From Amphiduros pacificus (taxonomy: Eukaryota; Annelida; Polychaeta; Phyllodocida; Hesionidae): 64,000 nucleotides of DNA. Shown in pieces: positions 39,524-52,348 of the stretch. The stretch is from assembly GCA_949316495.1 (NCBI GenBank), contig OX439000.1, positions 47,905,720 through 47,969,719 of the forward strand. Direction: 5' to 3'. Both the position numbers and the translations under genes were made by a program. Position 1 is the first letter of the stretch. Each line of letters begins with the position of its first letter. The notes under the pieces are model-generated. The model saw only the letters and a program-made list of their open reading frames with translations, had not been told where the DNA came from and ran no database searches.

Positions 39524-40350
39524 TTACTTGAATATAAGATGACTCAAATATAAGATGACCCCCCCCCCCCCAAAGTGATGTGATTTTGCTTGAAAAGGCC
39601 AATTTTCAAATATAAGACAAGTCGGTTTTTCTTGAGACATCAGCACTGCTACCATTCAAGTTTGGCAGCCATTTTAAAAGTGAAACGTAAATACAATTTG
39701 CGTGAAATGCTAACGGATAATCCACCGCTATGGATTTATGCAATTATTTTACCAATATTATCACAAATTATGCTTCGCAGGTCATGAACAGACTAACCCT
39801 ACAAATTTCTCCATGTCCTTGATCTAAACAAAGCATTTTCATTTCAAACTTTCATATTTTTGAAATAACGGATATATCGGACATAGCGGATCGATTTTAA
39901 TTGTGTTTTAAATGATAAATAAAGGTATTTACCCAATATTATCACAAATTATGCAAAATTTGCAGATCGAGAACAGAAAACAACTATCCATCTGGGATCC
40001 ATCATATAGTAAAATTTCAATGCGAGTTAATACACTGTGGTGGCACTCCGACCTTTTTCACGCCAAAAATAAGAGCTTCTCCCATCACTTCTGCTTTTCA
40101 AAATGCCGACTTTGTGTTGCGTATGCATATTTAAGCAGTGTTTAGCTAACATTTTCTCTGACTTGTGCATAATATACACTTATTAAATGGAGGCGAACTA
40201 CTGTTGACACATGGTAAAATCTTTCTTTGTGTATTATAAGTCAAAGATATTGATTATATCGCTTTTAATTATTATTGTTTATAGCACTCAATCAGCCATA
40301 AATCACCATCCACAGGTTGCTCTCATGTATAAGATGAACCTTCCAAACAT
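39524..40350 (+). mobile_element. Probable non-autonomous DNA transposon (MITE-like)
   Basis: The left end TACCGTATTTACTTGAATAT followed by repeated AATATAAGATGAC/CC and a C tract resembles the ends of a widespread class of animal DNA transposons whose termini repeat ATAAGNCG-like motifs. A further GTATAAGATGAACC lies near 40330. Inside, ACCAATATTATCACAAATTATG is repeated at about 39750 and 39931. No transposase frame is visible and no inverted copy of the left end was found, so superfamily and right border are unsure. Confidence 0.45.
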
Positions 40351-43300
40351 TATTAACTAAAGGTTTAGATCCAAAAACATTTCTTCATATTTGCTTCGCA
40401 ACATACATCTTTACGTACAAAATCAAACATCGTTCACTCCTTCCCTGTACTCTAGTGCAGCCCATACAAGTGTTTAGTATAATGTTCAACAGTGTAGATT
40501 ATCAAACAACATAGTTATTCCATTGGAAAAAATTAAAAAAACATATTTGGAACAGCACTTTGCCATTTAGAAGTTCCCACACATTTGTTCTGTGTGCCAA
40601 GATCGATTATTGACCAATCAGAATTCAACAAATTTTTATTTACAGGCTTTTAATATGTCAGGCAATGTAAACTTTTTCTTGCTATCTTCTCCAGCCAAAT
40701 ATTTATATAACACAATGTAAACGAGTCATCTCATACTATAGAAACCATGGACGACAGTGCTACTGAATTTGAACATGACTTATTTTGTACCTCAAGTTTT
40801 ACACAGGATGGGACATCGGAGCAATCTTTGATTATTGTTTTATCTTTATCTGTTATGTAAAACCAATAAAAAATCCCTATCAATTTTCTCCTTTTTTGTG
40901 GACCAAATCAAACAAATATCAGTCTGCAGTGGAAAGCTCTTACTAAAAGATTACTGTAACGCTTCCATTAATTTGTCACAATTATAGTCTAGGATTCATA
41001 GTGTCTACTTTTTGAACTGCAAATCTGCATAAAATAAACTAGATTACATCAACTTTGCAGTATCCCTTAATCTTTGCAGAAATGAAAACGCCTCACTGTT
41101 TTCACGTCTGCTATCTGTAAATGTGATAATGTTTTCTCTTCTTTGTCCGAATAAAGACAGAGAGCAATGGAAGACCCTAATGCATTTACAATGTTGAGCA
41201 CTCTATCACAGATTATGGTTAACTCTGGAAACACTTTATAAAAATTGACTTTGTGGGCCTCACAAAGATGATTGGTATCAATGTCAAATTTCCTCTTAAT
41301 ATGCCAAATTTCGTCTCAGTTATTGTGCATCAAATGCACCGTTTTTCCCATCTGAAAATAAATTAGCTAAGAACAAGAGTTAACTGGCACCAAGATTGAT
41401 GCTATGAGCTGAGGGACTCAGAAAAAAGTTCTAGAGTAGAGAATATTTGCAAATATTAAGTACTTATTTTTATTTCACTCCACTCTACTCTATCTGATTG
41501 AGCTTGATCTTGAACCAACACTGCAAGATGATTGTTGTTGAAGTCTTCTAACATATGATTTGAATGTGAAATATCATTTATAAAGATTGGCATGATCTTT
41601 CTCAGTGAAAAGTAAATGTGCTTCCTTTTTTTCCAAATTTAATTGACTCATTGCTGTATTGTGTGTGTATATATGTATATGGTTTAATATTTTCTAAATA
41701 ATTTTAGTAAAGAATAAGGCAATTTATTACCCTTGATTGCACAATATCATTAAAGTATAAATGTTTTAAATATCTAGTTGATGAAAGTGGTGACTACATA
41801 TTAAAATTTATTTCCCAAAGCTTGTGCTTTAATTCATAAAAAAGATATTTGGTCTGGGTATAACTGATTCATCAGACATTGCAAGAAATGTTTTTAAAGC
41901 AGCAGTCTCTGATGTAAACATTGACAAGCTTGTCTCATTAAACAGGAATCTAACAAAATTATGACAAGTAATCAGCGATATCATTTGAAAGGGAACTTGC
42001 GTATAATTTAGAAATGTGTCAGAAGATGGCCAAGTTACCTTTAAATTATTTGGGAATATTTCAATCACCACTGAATTCCGTGACAAAATGTTAATTGGCA
42101 ATATGGCAGATGTGGCCCAGTGTCAGTGGCGCCACACATATCAGTGGCATGATGGGCATAGACGGCATTGTAAGACAATATTTATGTACATGCACTGCAT
42201 TCAGATGATTTCATTATCAGTTTCGCCACAAAACGTGCGAGAAATCATGAATATGCACCCAGGCAGGATTATGTTCAAGTTTTTAAAAATTGAGAAAACT
42301 CCATGTTTAAATTATATGGGGGATGCAATGTCATTTGAGAATACTGTTTAAGATTAACACATTGCTGTTATTGCAAAGAGCAATTTTTATTTGGTGCTAT
42401 ATATGAATTGAATTAAAAATTATATATATATAAATGAAAAAATAGAATAGCCTTGAATTGAATATATAACTGCACATATTTTGAAAATTTAGACACAACC
42501 AACAATATGTAATAATAAGTTTCAGGTCATTGGAATTAATGTTTCAGCTGAGATAAAAAATAACACAATGTCAGCCCATTGAATAATGTCAATTACAAGT
42601 GAAAATTTAAATGAAGGAAGCTTAGCAATATCTCCATATTCAAATTTGTTCATAGGAAACCCAGTGCTGACTAAGATGTTTTTCGCTTGTCAAAATCATG
42701 TGATGAATGGAATGAAAAAGTGTGATAAATAGGACAAAAAAGTTTGATGATTGGAACAAAAAAGTGTGAAAAATGTAACAACATTCTGACATAATAACTC
42801 AGCCCTGCTTGTCAGATTGAAGATTTCATTTTGACATTGACCTCAATATAAAAAATTATTGACTGTTTCACATTCTTAGATTTGTGTTCACTATTGTTAG
42901 GCAATCATCTATTGAAGTTGATGCTTGTCAAGGTCTTTCTGTGATTTTTTGTGATAATCTCCGAGTCCATAACTGGCACGAAAAGCCATCTTGGTGCCAG
43001 TTGGAACATGGCTACCAGGAGTTTTTTTCCCCATCTTCCTGTGCATTTAGTTTTGGAACGAGTCTTGCTGGCATTAAAAGGTGTTGATTCAGTTGGTGAT
43101 GTTTTTGAAGAACTGATTAAGATCCTTATAACAGGTAATGCATTACAATTATGCCATTAAGCCAATTTACAGATTAGGAGATTAGGATGTGGATTATAGT
43201 GACAGAATCGGGAGATAAAATTGGAAATGCCATAAATCCTTTTGGGGAATAAATGTTTCATAAATCAGTGTTCATGTGCAAATTGAGTCTCAAGCAACCA

Positions 43301-45139
43301 ATTCAATATTCTCAAAATATTAAGAAATACAATTATAGTTCATTTCTTTGTTTACCTGCATAATGTTGAAATTAAATCTTAATATATACTAAATAATATT
43401 TTAATACCTCGAAAACAATTACCACGATGTATTTATTTTTATTTTTTTCTTCAACCAGACACTCTAAGCAGCATGTTTACATGATATTCCTGTCTTCACC
43501 GACATTGAGAGGCAAAGTTTGCTTTTTGCCATGCTCTCTCAGTTCCTTATGAATAAGTGATTGCAACACTCAATAACAGCAGCTCATCCACAAGATCTAT
43601 AAAAATCATCAAATCAAATGTAAAGAAACATAATCACATTTCCCCATGTATTGCATTATCGTGTGGAATTAGTGAAATTGTAGAACACCCTCAGGCAAAG
43701 TCTTTTTGTATATTTCACCACATTGATATGTGTTAAGTATAGAAGGGTGAAGTGGACTGAGCATGGAATTAACAACAAGATGATTTCTCTCAAAGTCAAT
43801 AGAAAAAATGATATGGTGCTCCTGGGCTAATGGGTTTAGTCATACAAGCTGCATATATCAATAATACAGATATGATATAGATCAAGGCTAGCGCTGTGCA
43901 TTAAGTTCATTGTGTCTTTTACAATTTGATTGATCCATTTTCAGGCAACTATCTGATCCAATTTTTGCACCGCACAAAGCCAATATCCACTACACATTCT
44001 TTTTGTGATAAATGATTTGATTATGGATTTGTATTTTTATCCATGTTCAGTGGCAAAGATCACAATTTGGTAATATTTAGAAGGCATTGCGATCATGGGC
44101 AAATTTGCTGCTATTTGCAGGGAGGAAGAAGTTAACATTTGTTAAACGATTGATTAATAGACATATTTAGCTTTTTGACTGAGTTTTAAATCAAAATGTG
44201 GCATGAAATGCATATGTTTATTTTTGATGAGCACAGCAGGTTTTATTTTCTGAATAATAATTAATAATTTGTATTGCTATTTGAAGATGCTTAGTTGCCT
44301 TGAAAAAAACAATAAAATCCTGTAAATGTCTTTGGTGTTGTGCTGTAATTGCTTTCTTTCATGGTATTTCTTCAAAAAGATATGTTTAATTTAAAATGAC
44401 AATTTAACCAACAAATCTAATAGATACAACTGTGCAAAATCATGAAGTTTCCATATAATATTTGTTCTGTGAAGCATATTTGTTTTTTTAAGCCTTGTGA
44501 AATGAATTTATATTTGAAAGTATTCTTTAGTAAATATCATATAGATTGATGAAACTTTATAAATGCCTGTTATGCAGTTAGCAGTTATGAACAGTTAGGA
44601 ACATATCAACATTTATATCAAGATAAAGTGAAATATTAGTTTGGTCTTGTACAGTGACATTTTACCTCCGGGAATAATAGATATTCCAACTTTGTCTCAG
44701 TTGGCTTGATAAAAAAATAATTGACAAATGGTAGAGATGGAATTGACATGAAATATACAAGATGAAACAGTGATTGATTACCAGTAGGTTGAAATTGATA
44801 TGCATTCGATTTAATGACCACTGAGTAATTGATCAACATTAGATTGACAGGAGTATGAAAGTTAGTTGTGTGGACACAATTAGTTCTTCATAATACAGGT
44901 AAATAATCAAGTTTTCATTCACCAAAAGTAAAAATTGACAAAAATGACAAAATCTGTACCCCTTTAAATACATTTCAAACTTGTTCATACTCTTTGTAAA
45001 ACTCATTATTACCATTGTAGAAGTATGGACATTAAGTATACCCAGTCCTGACCAACCAGCATGGTCTGTCAGACCTAAGGTCTTGGGGAAGATCTCTCTG
45101 ATTTTAATGTTCCAGCAGATTGAGAAAAATATGGTGTAC
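40351..45139. other. Noncoding with scattered weak coding-like fragments
   Basis: Short protein-like segments occur near 41850-41965, 42010-42350 and 42890-43160, but none has convincing splice sites. An 8-bp inverted repeat (ACTGGCAC / GTGCCAGT) lies at about 42971-43000. Confidence 0.35.
42698..42780. repeat. ~27-bp tandem repeat, 3 copies
   Basis: AAAAAGTGTGATAAATAGGA and relatives (AAAAAGTTTGATGATTGGAA, AAAAAGTGTGAAAAATGTAA) follow one another. Confidence 0.75.
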
Positions 45140-45560
45140 TAAGTTGAGTAAATGATGAGTGTTTTAGTCAGAAGATGAATGAACAAAGGATGGGAAATAA
45201 ATGTACTGAGTGCCCATGATGAATGAGTGGTAGGAGTTAATGCCATGTACAAGATGCGGGATGATTGATCAATGGCAGAGATGGGGTTTGTGTGCTGTAT
45301 ACCCAACAAGAGGTGACTGATCAATGGAGACATTGGGTTAACTTGAGTGTACCAGATGACTGATCTGTGGTACAGATGGGGTTAAATTGGGACAAAATAT
45401 TTAGCTGATGATTGATCAATGGTATAAGTGAGGTTACATTTTAGTATTTTAGATATGAGATGATTTATCCATGGTAGGAGATGGGTTAACTCAGAGTAAA
45501 CTAGACTGGCAGATGATTGATCAGAAGGAGCAATTAAGGTAGAGTTGACTGGGATTGATA
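45140..45560. repeat. Degenerate ~60-65-bp tandem repeat, about 6 copies
   Basis: The core GATGATTGATCAATGGTAGA followed by GATGGGGTTAA recurs, for example near 45262, 45311, 45357, 45408, 45459 and 45513. It is heavily mutated. The dyad TTGATCAA is kept in several copies. Confidence 0.65.
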
Positions 45561-48500
45561 TTGCATGGTTTGTGGCTTTATAAAATCACTGGTGTGGTGG
45601 CCATTGATGGATCGCAGTCATTTACAAGCTTGTCCAGGTCTGTTAACAGCTTGGACGACTTGCTACAAGGCACACACAGGTAAATTGAACACAAAAACCC
45701 GGGCTGCGGCTCACACGATAACATGGTGTACGACTCGAGGAATGCAATCAAGGGGACGATGGCCAGTGAAACTGGAAAAAATCCCTGGCACCATTTTAGG
45801 ATCTTTAAATGCAGGTTGACTGCCTAAAATGGGAAAGAGAAGATGTTTGGAATGTTGATAACAATACACCCAACAATCATTTTAATAGTCGCAGATTCAC
45901 ACTGCTGCATGCTATTTTGTATAGCCACTGAGGGAATGTTAGAGTTTTTTTTCCTCAGATGAGTAATGATTTCATGGAATGATTGATACGGCTGATAGTT
46001 TATTTTGAGGAGGGAAAAAAGTCAGCTTTCTGAAAGGAAATTATCCCAGCCATAGCTAATAATCTTTGATAGATTTGACACGACTGATAGATACTATTGA
46101 GATGCAAACTTGGCAAAGAGAGTGATCATAGAGAGGGAGAACGGTGGGCAGATAAGGCTTGTCTGAGACATGTTAGTAGGAGGTGGTAGACTCAAGCTCC
46201 GGCCAATCTGATGGTGGGTGGCAACACTATTTGCCTGTGTGATGGTAATGGTGGCGCGCTAATGGGCAGAGGAGGATCTATGCAGGGGAAGTGGTGTGCC
46301 TGCTGCTCAGAATGGGATCACATGAAATATAAAGAATGCACTCCACCACTCAAAGGGAGAGCACATCCTGATGATGAAACTGCAGGGAGTTGCACATCTG
46401 AAAACCTTGCTGGTGCATTACCAGTGCATATATCAAAAAAAGGTTTATATTAGATTATATGTAAAAAGATGTTTATTTGAACCTGTTGTGAAAAATTGTT
46501 TTTAAATATTAAATCCACTGAATGATTATTTCCTCATCCATGATTCCATCCCAGATTTTAGTGTCACAGCCAGAAGGTCTGCTGTAATTATCAGGAATGC
46601 TTCATCATTTACTAACAGTTCCATGTCCACACAGGTTCATTTAGTAGGCAAAGATTCGGTCTTGCCCCCTCCTCCAACAATCCATGATTGTCTCCAATGT
46701 CAGAATTGCATTTTCTTTCTAGCACAAGGAACAAAAATAAAAGACAAGTTTCCATGTGAATGGATGATGGCTTCAATATTCACACAGATATAAAGAGTTG
46801 GGGATGAAGGCATGCTGAGGCTGGCATGGGAGAATGATGACAAGATGGTTTATATACGTGCCATTAAATGTCCAATATCATAAGAGTGTGGTATTAGATA
46901 ACTGTGTGATGTAGTGCACAGAGACAGTGATAGTCTGTGAGTGATGGACCGTCCCTCAGTGCCTCTCCTCTGCTGATGTTGTACTCCCATACACACGTCA
47001 TTGTGTGAAAACTACACTCTAGAGTTTATAGTTACATTTACCATCATTTTGCTGATTTCCCTGTGTATTGGAATAAAATATTTCCCATCAAGTGTGTGCA
47101 ATGTTAAACTGTCTGTATGTCAACAAAGTTGTGTACTATCAAGCGAAGTTATGAATCATTGTATTATTTTTATTTCATTTAGAAAAGCTTTAATGTGATG
47201 GGTTTTAAATTTTAATATTTTTTTGTGTTTTTAAGCAGCCATTGAAGTCCCATTTGTCTTAGATAATCTACACATCCCCTTTTTCTGTCAGAGATGATAT
47301 CTGTTTTTTTATCCAGATTCAGATGTTGATAATTGACACCATAATAACTATATGTTTTGATGTTTGGATCAATTGATCAGTTATGTTCAGATAATGCACA
47401 CCTTGATTAGCCATATAATGACTTGATAGTCACATGATTAACCCATTGACTGCTTATTTACATATTGATATTGTTCAGGGAGTGAATATTAAACATAAAA
47501 TGTCTTTTTTTAATCAATCAGTAATGGATGTTCACTGTGTACAGGATAAAATGTGCTATTCACACAGGATGGTGTTCTAAAACATCAGGTTTAAGAATGT
47601 GTAAATCTTAAAACCTTTGGGTTCAAATTATTGATTTCTATCTTAAGCTTGGAGCAAAGACAAATCAGCAGATACACCAGTACACATATCAAAATCTCAC
47701 TTAACCACAAACTTTATGGAATAACCATGCATAGGGGAAAAGTCACTATAATTACTTACAGTTATCTACTAGTATTTCAGTGAATTCATGTATCATGATG
47801 ATGAACTTGATTCAGAAAGCCACTGATTCACAATAACAGTGTTGTATGAATGTTACTCTTCTTTGAGAACTTGTATGTATAGATGATCAATAGCTGTTCA
47901 CACCCATATGTGAGGTCAGTGGAGTGCTGGGTGTTATTATCTTGCTTCCACTCAACACACCACTTCACTGTTGTGATCAGCAGACCTACCGGTGGTACAC
48001 CATACAAGGGGAGATATATGTGTATGGGCTCTACTTTAAGCTGTTAAGTCTTTTGTGTAGAGAGAAATATGGACATGTTAATAGAATTTACCCCCAACAA
48101 AAAACAGTTGTAATTATAAACCTGCTAATATCCCCAGCAAATATCTTTGACTTGGATAAAAAAAATAAAAGATCAGGGTGAAGGAGATGGGAGAGAAACA
48201 TAAATATTGCTGTCAAAATCTCTGTCATGTGACCTTCATTAAGCCTTCCGATGATCACTGCTCCACGTTTCCCAATTTACTCTAATTAACACAGATAATA
48301 AAAGCACACACAGAAAACTCGAGATAAATGGGATTTTCTCAATTGGGAGAATTCTGGGGAAGGTTGATGCAAAACAAATAATTGCAATACTGATATATAT
48401 TAATCATGAAATTAGGATAGTAAATAACCAAATCAATGATATAAACAGGGTAGGTGTGACATTGATCAATGACTATTTACATTCCCTTGGGAGATATTAT

Positions 48501-49681
48501 GAGATTACCCGATGAATACAACAATAACAGCTTTGTGTCCAGATACCCACAAAGATATAAATAAAGCATTAAGCCCCATTGGGTGACAATAAATTGACGT
48601 TAGGAACATTAACATTCTGAACAAAATGAATGTTTGTAGTTTCCATCAGATGCTGCCCTCTTGTGGTTATATAGATTTTGATACATCCAGTGTCCTCTAG
48701 TGTGGGATGCATTCTGGTTGTATCAATGAAATTATCCTCTTAGCTATTTGATACACGTGAAATTGGTAATTCTGAAGGATACTTTATCATGAATAACACA
48801 AATACTCCTCTCCCCAGCACTTCAGATGTTTGTCTCTCTATGTATTTTTTTCTGATTAATCATTTGAAATGGATCTGAAAAGATGAGACACATGTAGATT
48901 ATATTAATCAAGGACATACATGGGTACATTTTTGTCTAAGCTGAGTAAAATTGTGACTCAATTTCTAAAAATAGTTAATTTTTAATTACTGTTAATTCCT
49001 ACACACTTGACACGTATTGTCCCTCAGGTCTTTAGTTGAAGAATAAAACAATAACAGCTTTGATTCCTTATTATGGCTCTGATAGAGATTGTTTTCAGGT
49101 CTCCTTCGCCAGTCTCTTTGTTTAATTCTATAAAAGGATGTTCCCCCAAAAAGAAGTATAATTGATATTAAGAATTATATTTTGCAATAATTGTCCAGGA
49201 TCAAGCAGATTAAAACCAAATCATATATTTCTTTGATTCGGGACGAATCTGGTCTTAAAACAATTTCAATTGTCATTTTAAGTACAGTAGTATAATTTTG
49301 TGGAATTCAGTATATCATTTGGAAATTGTTTATGATTATCTAAGACTTTATTATAGATGCAAAAGTATTTTTCAATGTGCAGTCAAAATCAAGGCTGAAA
49401 AAGACAAAGCAGTGGCATGGGGGGATGGTTAGATCTGGTGATTTAAAAAATCATTTACATATGTCACTGCTGGTACTTACAAAGTCAACCTGTAAAATAA
49501 AAATAAAAAATCCTTTAAGGTCTATTATCACAAGATAAATATGATAAATACTGGTTTGAATTAATAGTGGTCAGCTCCTTTATTTCACCTTCTTTTCAAT
49601 TCCATTCATATTTCTAAATATTCAATTCCTTCTTAAGTTTATATTTCTAAACACTTTAAAATGTATGCTGTATTTTTGTAG
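45561..49681. other. Noncoding before the main exon
   Basis: AT-rich apart from a CpG-richer patch at 45600-45800, with a strong donor-like CAG before GTAAAT at 45680 but no matching acceptor. If 38046-38223 is an exon, this is intron. Confidence 0.4.
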
Positions 49682-49951
49682 GAGCAGTGAAAGGGACGCC
49701 CAACACGACTCCAGTGCCGACTCCAGGCCACATAGAGGACCCCAGCTGTGTGACGTTCCCTCCAGTCAACCCGTGTAGTGAGGTGGCCGCCATGACGTCA
49801 TCATCATCATCACCTTCACCACCCCCTGCCACCAACTGTGCCACCGTTGCCTCCTCTCCGAACTCGAGTGGGTTGGTGTATACCTCATCCGTCAGCACTG
49901 CCATGCCTGCCCTCACATGTCGACACCATACCTCACATCATAACAGCAAAG
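49682..49951 (+). CDS. Internal coding exon of an unidentified Ser/Thr/Pro-rich protein
   Basis: This is the best-supported exon in the window. It follows a pyrimidine-rich tract ending TTTTTGTAG and ends at AAG before GTAAAA, a good donor. The 270 bp are open in one frame that enters and leaves in phase 1, so the exon could be skipped without shifting frame. The 90 residues are low-complexity: GTPNTTPVPTPGH near the start, PSCVTFPPVNPCSE, a run of five serines then PSPPP around residue 40, and a His/Ser stretch at the end. There are no membrane segments and no catalytic motif. Base composition changes sharply here, with about a dozen CpGs in a window otherwise poor in them, as expected for selected coding sequence. 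Such linkers are common in metazoan transcription factors and RNA-binding regulators with giant introns, but I do not recognise the family. The opposite strand is also open for 86 codons, but splice sites fit only the + strand. Confidence 0.75.
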
Positions 49952-50466
49952 GTAAAAAATCACCTGCTCACTTCTCCCCCCCCCCAAAATAAATCTATCT
50001 GTCAAAAACAGTGTGTTTCTATTGATTTAAGTCTCTAAGTAGTCAGATATATTACATGTAGCAATAATTAGATTTAAGATTCTTTGAACATTGTAAACTC
50101 CTGTTTTTTCCTGTTTAGTATTCAAATAATGATTTGTGTTGTATCAACTGCCTTTAATATTTTGAAATGATTCCATATATTTGAATTTATATGATAAATA
50201 CATGCATAAAGACTTTTTTGTTATCAAGTGATTAATCTGAGGAAAAAGGTATAATTCAGAAATGATATCTATATAGATGTAATAGAATTTCAGATTATAT
50301 ATCATTATAATATAAGATATGAATAAGTACACTAGTCATGAGACATAAGAATAGATACCTGGGCTTTTATATAGGGAAGCACTCCAGGCATAACTTCCCA
50401 TTTATGCATTATGGGATAGACATAGACAGAAAGTGAAAGCCTGTAATTACCCAGTACCCAAGGGTA

Positions 50467-50850
50467 CATCATTCATCTGCCCACTGATCTATGCAGTATT
50501 GGTAAGGCAGTATATAGTGTGTGCATCATTCATCTGCCCACTGATCTATGCAGTGTTGATAAGGCAGTATATAGTGTGTACATTGTTTATCTGGCCACTA
50601 AACTATGCAGTGTTGATAAGGCAGTATATAGTGTGTGCATTGTTCATCTGGCCACTAAACTATGCAGTGTTGATAAGGCAATATAGTGTGTGCATTGTTC
50701 ATCTGGCCACTAAACTATGCAGTGTTGATAAGGCAATATAGTGTGTACATTGTTCATCTGATCACTGAACTATGCAGTGTTGATAAGGCAGTATATAGTG
50801 TGTGCATTGTTCATCTGCCCACTAAACTATGCAGTGTTGGTAAGGCAGTG
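50467..50850. repeat. ~57-bp minisatellite, about 7 copies
   Basis: The unit contains CATTGTTCATCTGGCCACTA, AACTATGCAGTGTTGATAAG and GCAGTATATAGTGTGTG. Copies vary from about 52 to 58 bp (GCAATATAG against GCAGTATATAG). Its near-multiple-of-3 length leaves spurious frames open. Confidence 0.93.
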
Positions 50851-51734
50851 TGTGCCACAGGAGGTGTTAATGTGGCAGAGCCTGGCTGCAGGATGGGAAA
50901 TGAAGGGTTTGGAGAGACAATTAAAGGGTGACGGAACTTATTAGCTTGTGTGTGATAGTATACACCTCATATGCCAACCATTACTGGCCAAAATCTGATT
51001 GCTAATGAAACTGCCTGAGACCTGAACAATCTGCAAACTTGAAAATGTTCCAGATTCTCAGTGGATGAATCATTTTTTCATTTCCCTATAAAATAATGCT
51101 AAACAATATGCAAATTTTCAAATATAGCTTTAAAGGTCAAGATTTCCATTTCAAGGACAAGAATTTAGCTGTAACTTGTGTTGTATAATGCAGTTCATAG
51201 CAGCTTTATTAAATTTAAAGCTATATGGACAATGAAATCATACATATTCTAGGTGAGGCAGAAACAATTTTAGTGATGAAATCTTAAATATGTAAGATAA
51301 TGCATAATATTGGCATGCTACAAATATGTTGCTGTCTTTTGTTGTTTCGACTTATCTATTTTACACAAAAAATTATATGACATAGAATAGTATACTATTC
51401 AATATGGGTACAATATCTGAAAGAAACAAACTTACATGCCAATTCATAGTTTGGTATTATTGTTGTGGGATATTGATATTATTTGTTGGTTGCACAGGCT
51501 TGCTGAAGGCCTCAGTGGCATTACAGGGAATACAATATGATTAATGCACTGATCAATGTTGTGTGGTATGTAAGATTAGAGATCACACAGGCTCTCTTGA
51601 ACAACAAAATCTCAAATCTCGATTTTCATATTCTCAAAGTTTGTTTCCGAATTAATCTAAAATAATGCTGGCAAGAAAACATATATTTATTTGAACAGAG
51701 TGTTTCTGATTCTATAAGTTATTCAGAGATGCCA

Positions 51735-51815
51735 GGATGTGGGACTTGGCTCAGTTGGTAAGATGTTTGTTTCCCAAGCTAAGGGTGTGGGGTTCAAATC
51801 CCATTCGTGACTAAC
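51735..51815 (+). mobile_element. tRNA-like SINE head
   Basis: TGGCTCAGTTGG (51747-51758) and GGTTCAAATCC (51791-51801) are intact A and B boxes at tRNA spacing. The acceptor-stem halves do not pair (GGGACTT against TTCGTGA), so this is a SINE or tRNA pseudogene and not a working tRNA gene. No tail shared with the other SINEs is visible. Confidence 0.6.
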
Positions 51816-52261
51816 TTTGCACAGAAAACATGAAATTTCCATACTGGGGTTTTATTTGAGGGATCTTTGGACCTCATGCACATTTGAAAAGAAACATTTT
51901 AAACTTTGAGCATCTATGGATTTTAAACTTTGAGCAAGTTAGCCAGAAAAAACACAACCTTGAGCATTTAATCAAAGGTTGCTGTGTGAGGTTTTGCCTG
52001 TGTTGAAACTCACCACTGATAAGAGTGTGCAGTCTTGCCTTTGGTTCACCACTGTTGCCCTCTGGTGGAATTTTGTGATGTTCTACCAGCTGCCACTTAA
52101 GTTTAATTTTATTTGTCTTTTTTGAAGAGTGACTCGGGTCTTTCTTTTGCCTTATCACACAGACATAATAACACAAATCACAGCCTTTGAAAACCAGTCA
52201 ATGACTAGAATGAGAAACAACTGAGTCGCAAATATCCACATTTGTCCACCATGAAACATAA

Positions 52262-52348
52262 CCAAAATTCTTTTCTCAACTGGGACTCAAACCCTGGATT
52301 TATAACATGGGAAAGAGAAATGTTACCACTGAGCCATATCCCATATTG
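52262..52348 (-). mobile_element. tRNA-like SINE head, inverted
   Basis: On the minus strand TGGCTCAGTGG and GGTTTGAGTCC form A and B boxes (complement of about 52326-52336 and 52282-52292). It faces the SINE head at 51735 from about 450 bp away. Acceptor-stem pairing is poor, so a tRNA relic or SINE fits better than a tRNA gene. Confidence 0.55.

Noticed and set aside
42971-43000. Hairpin (ACTGGCAC / GTGCCAGT) as a possible microRNA precursor
   Set aside because: The stem is only 8 bp with no extended pairing, too short for a pre-miRNA.
41850-43160. Scattered protein-like fragments (for example ITDSSDIARNVFKAAVSD, EDGQVTFKLFGNIS)
   Set aside because: They are short, in different frames, without splice sites or a recognisable family. 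Chance in this much sequence is likely.
45618-45679. Small exon reading SFTSLSRSVNSLDDLLQGT with a strong donor (CAG before GTAAAT)
   Set aside because: No usable acceptor with a pyrimidine tract. Its 62-bp length cannot connect the phase-1 donor at 38223 to the phase-1 acceptor at 49682.
49656-49916. 86-codon antisense frame over the main exon
   Set aside because: Splice signals and frame phases fit only the + strand exon. The antisense frame is a by-product of its composition.
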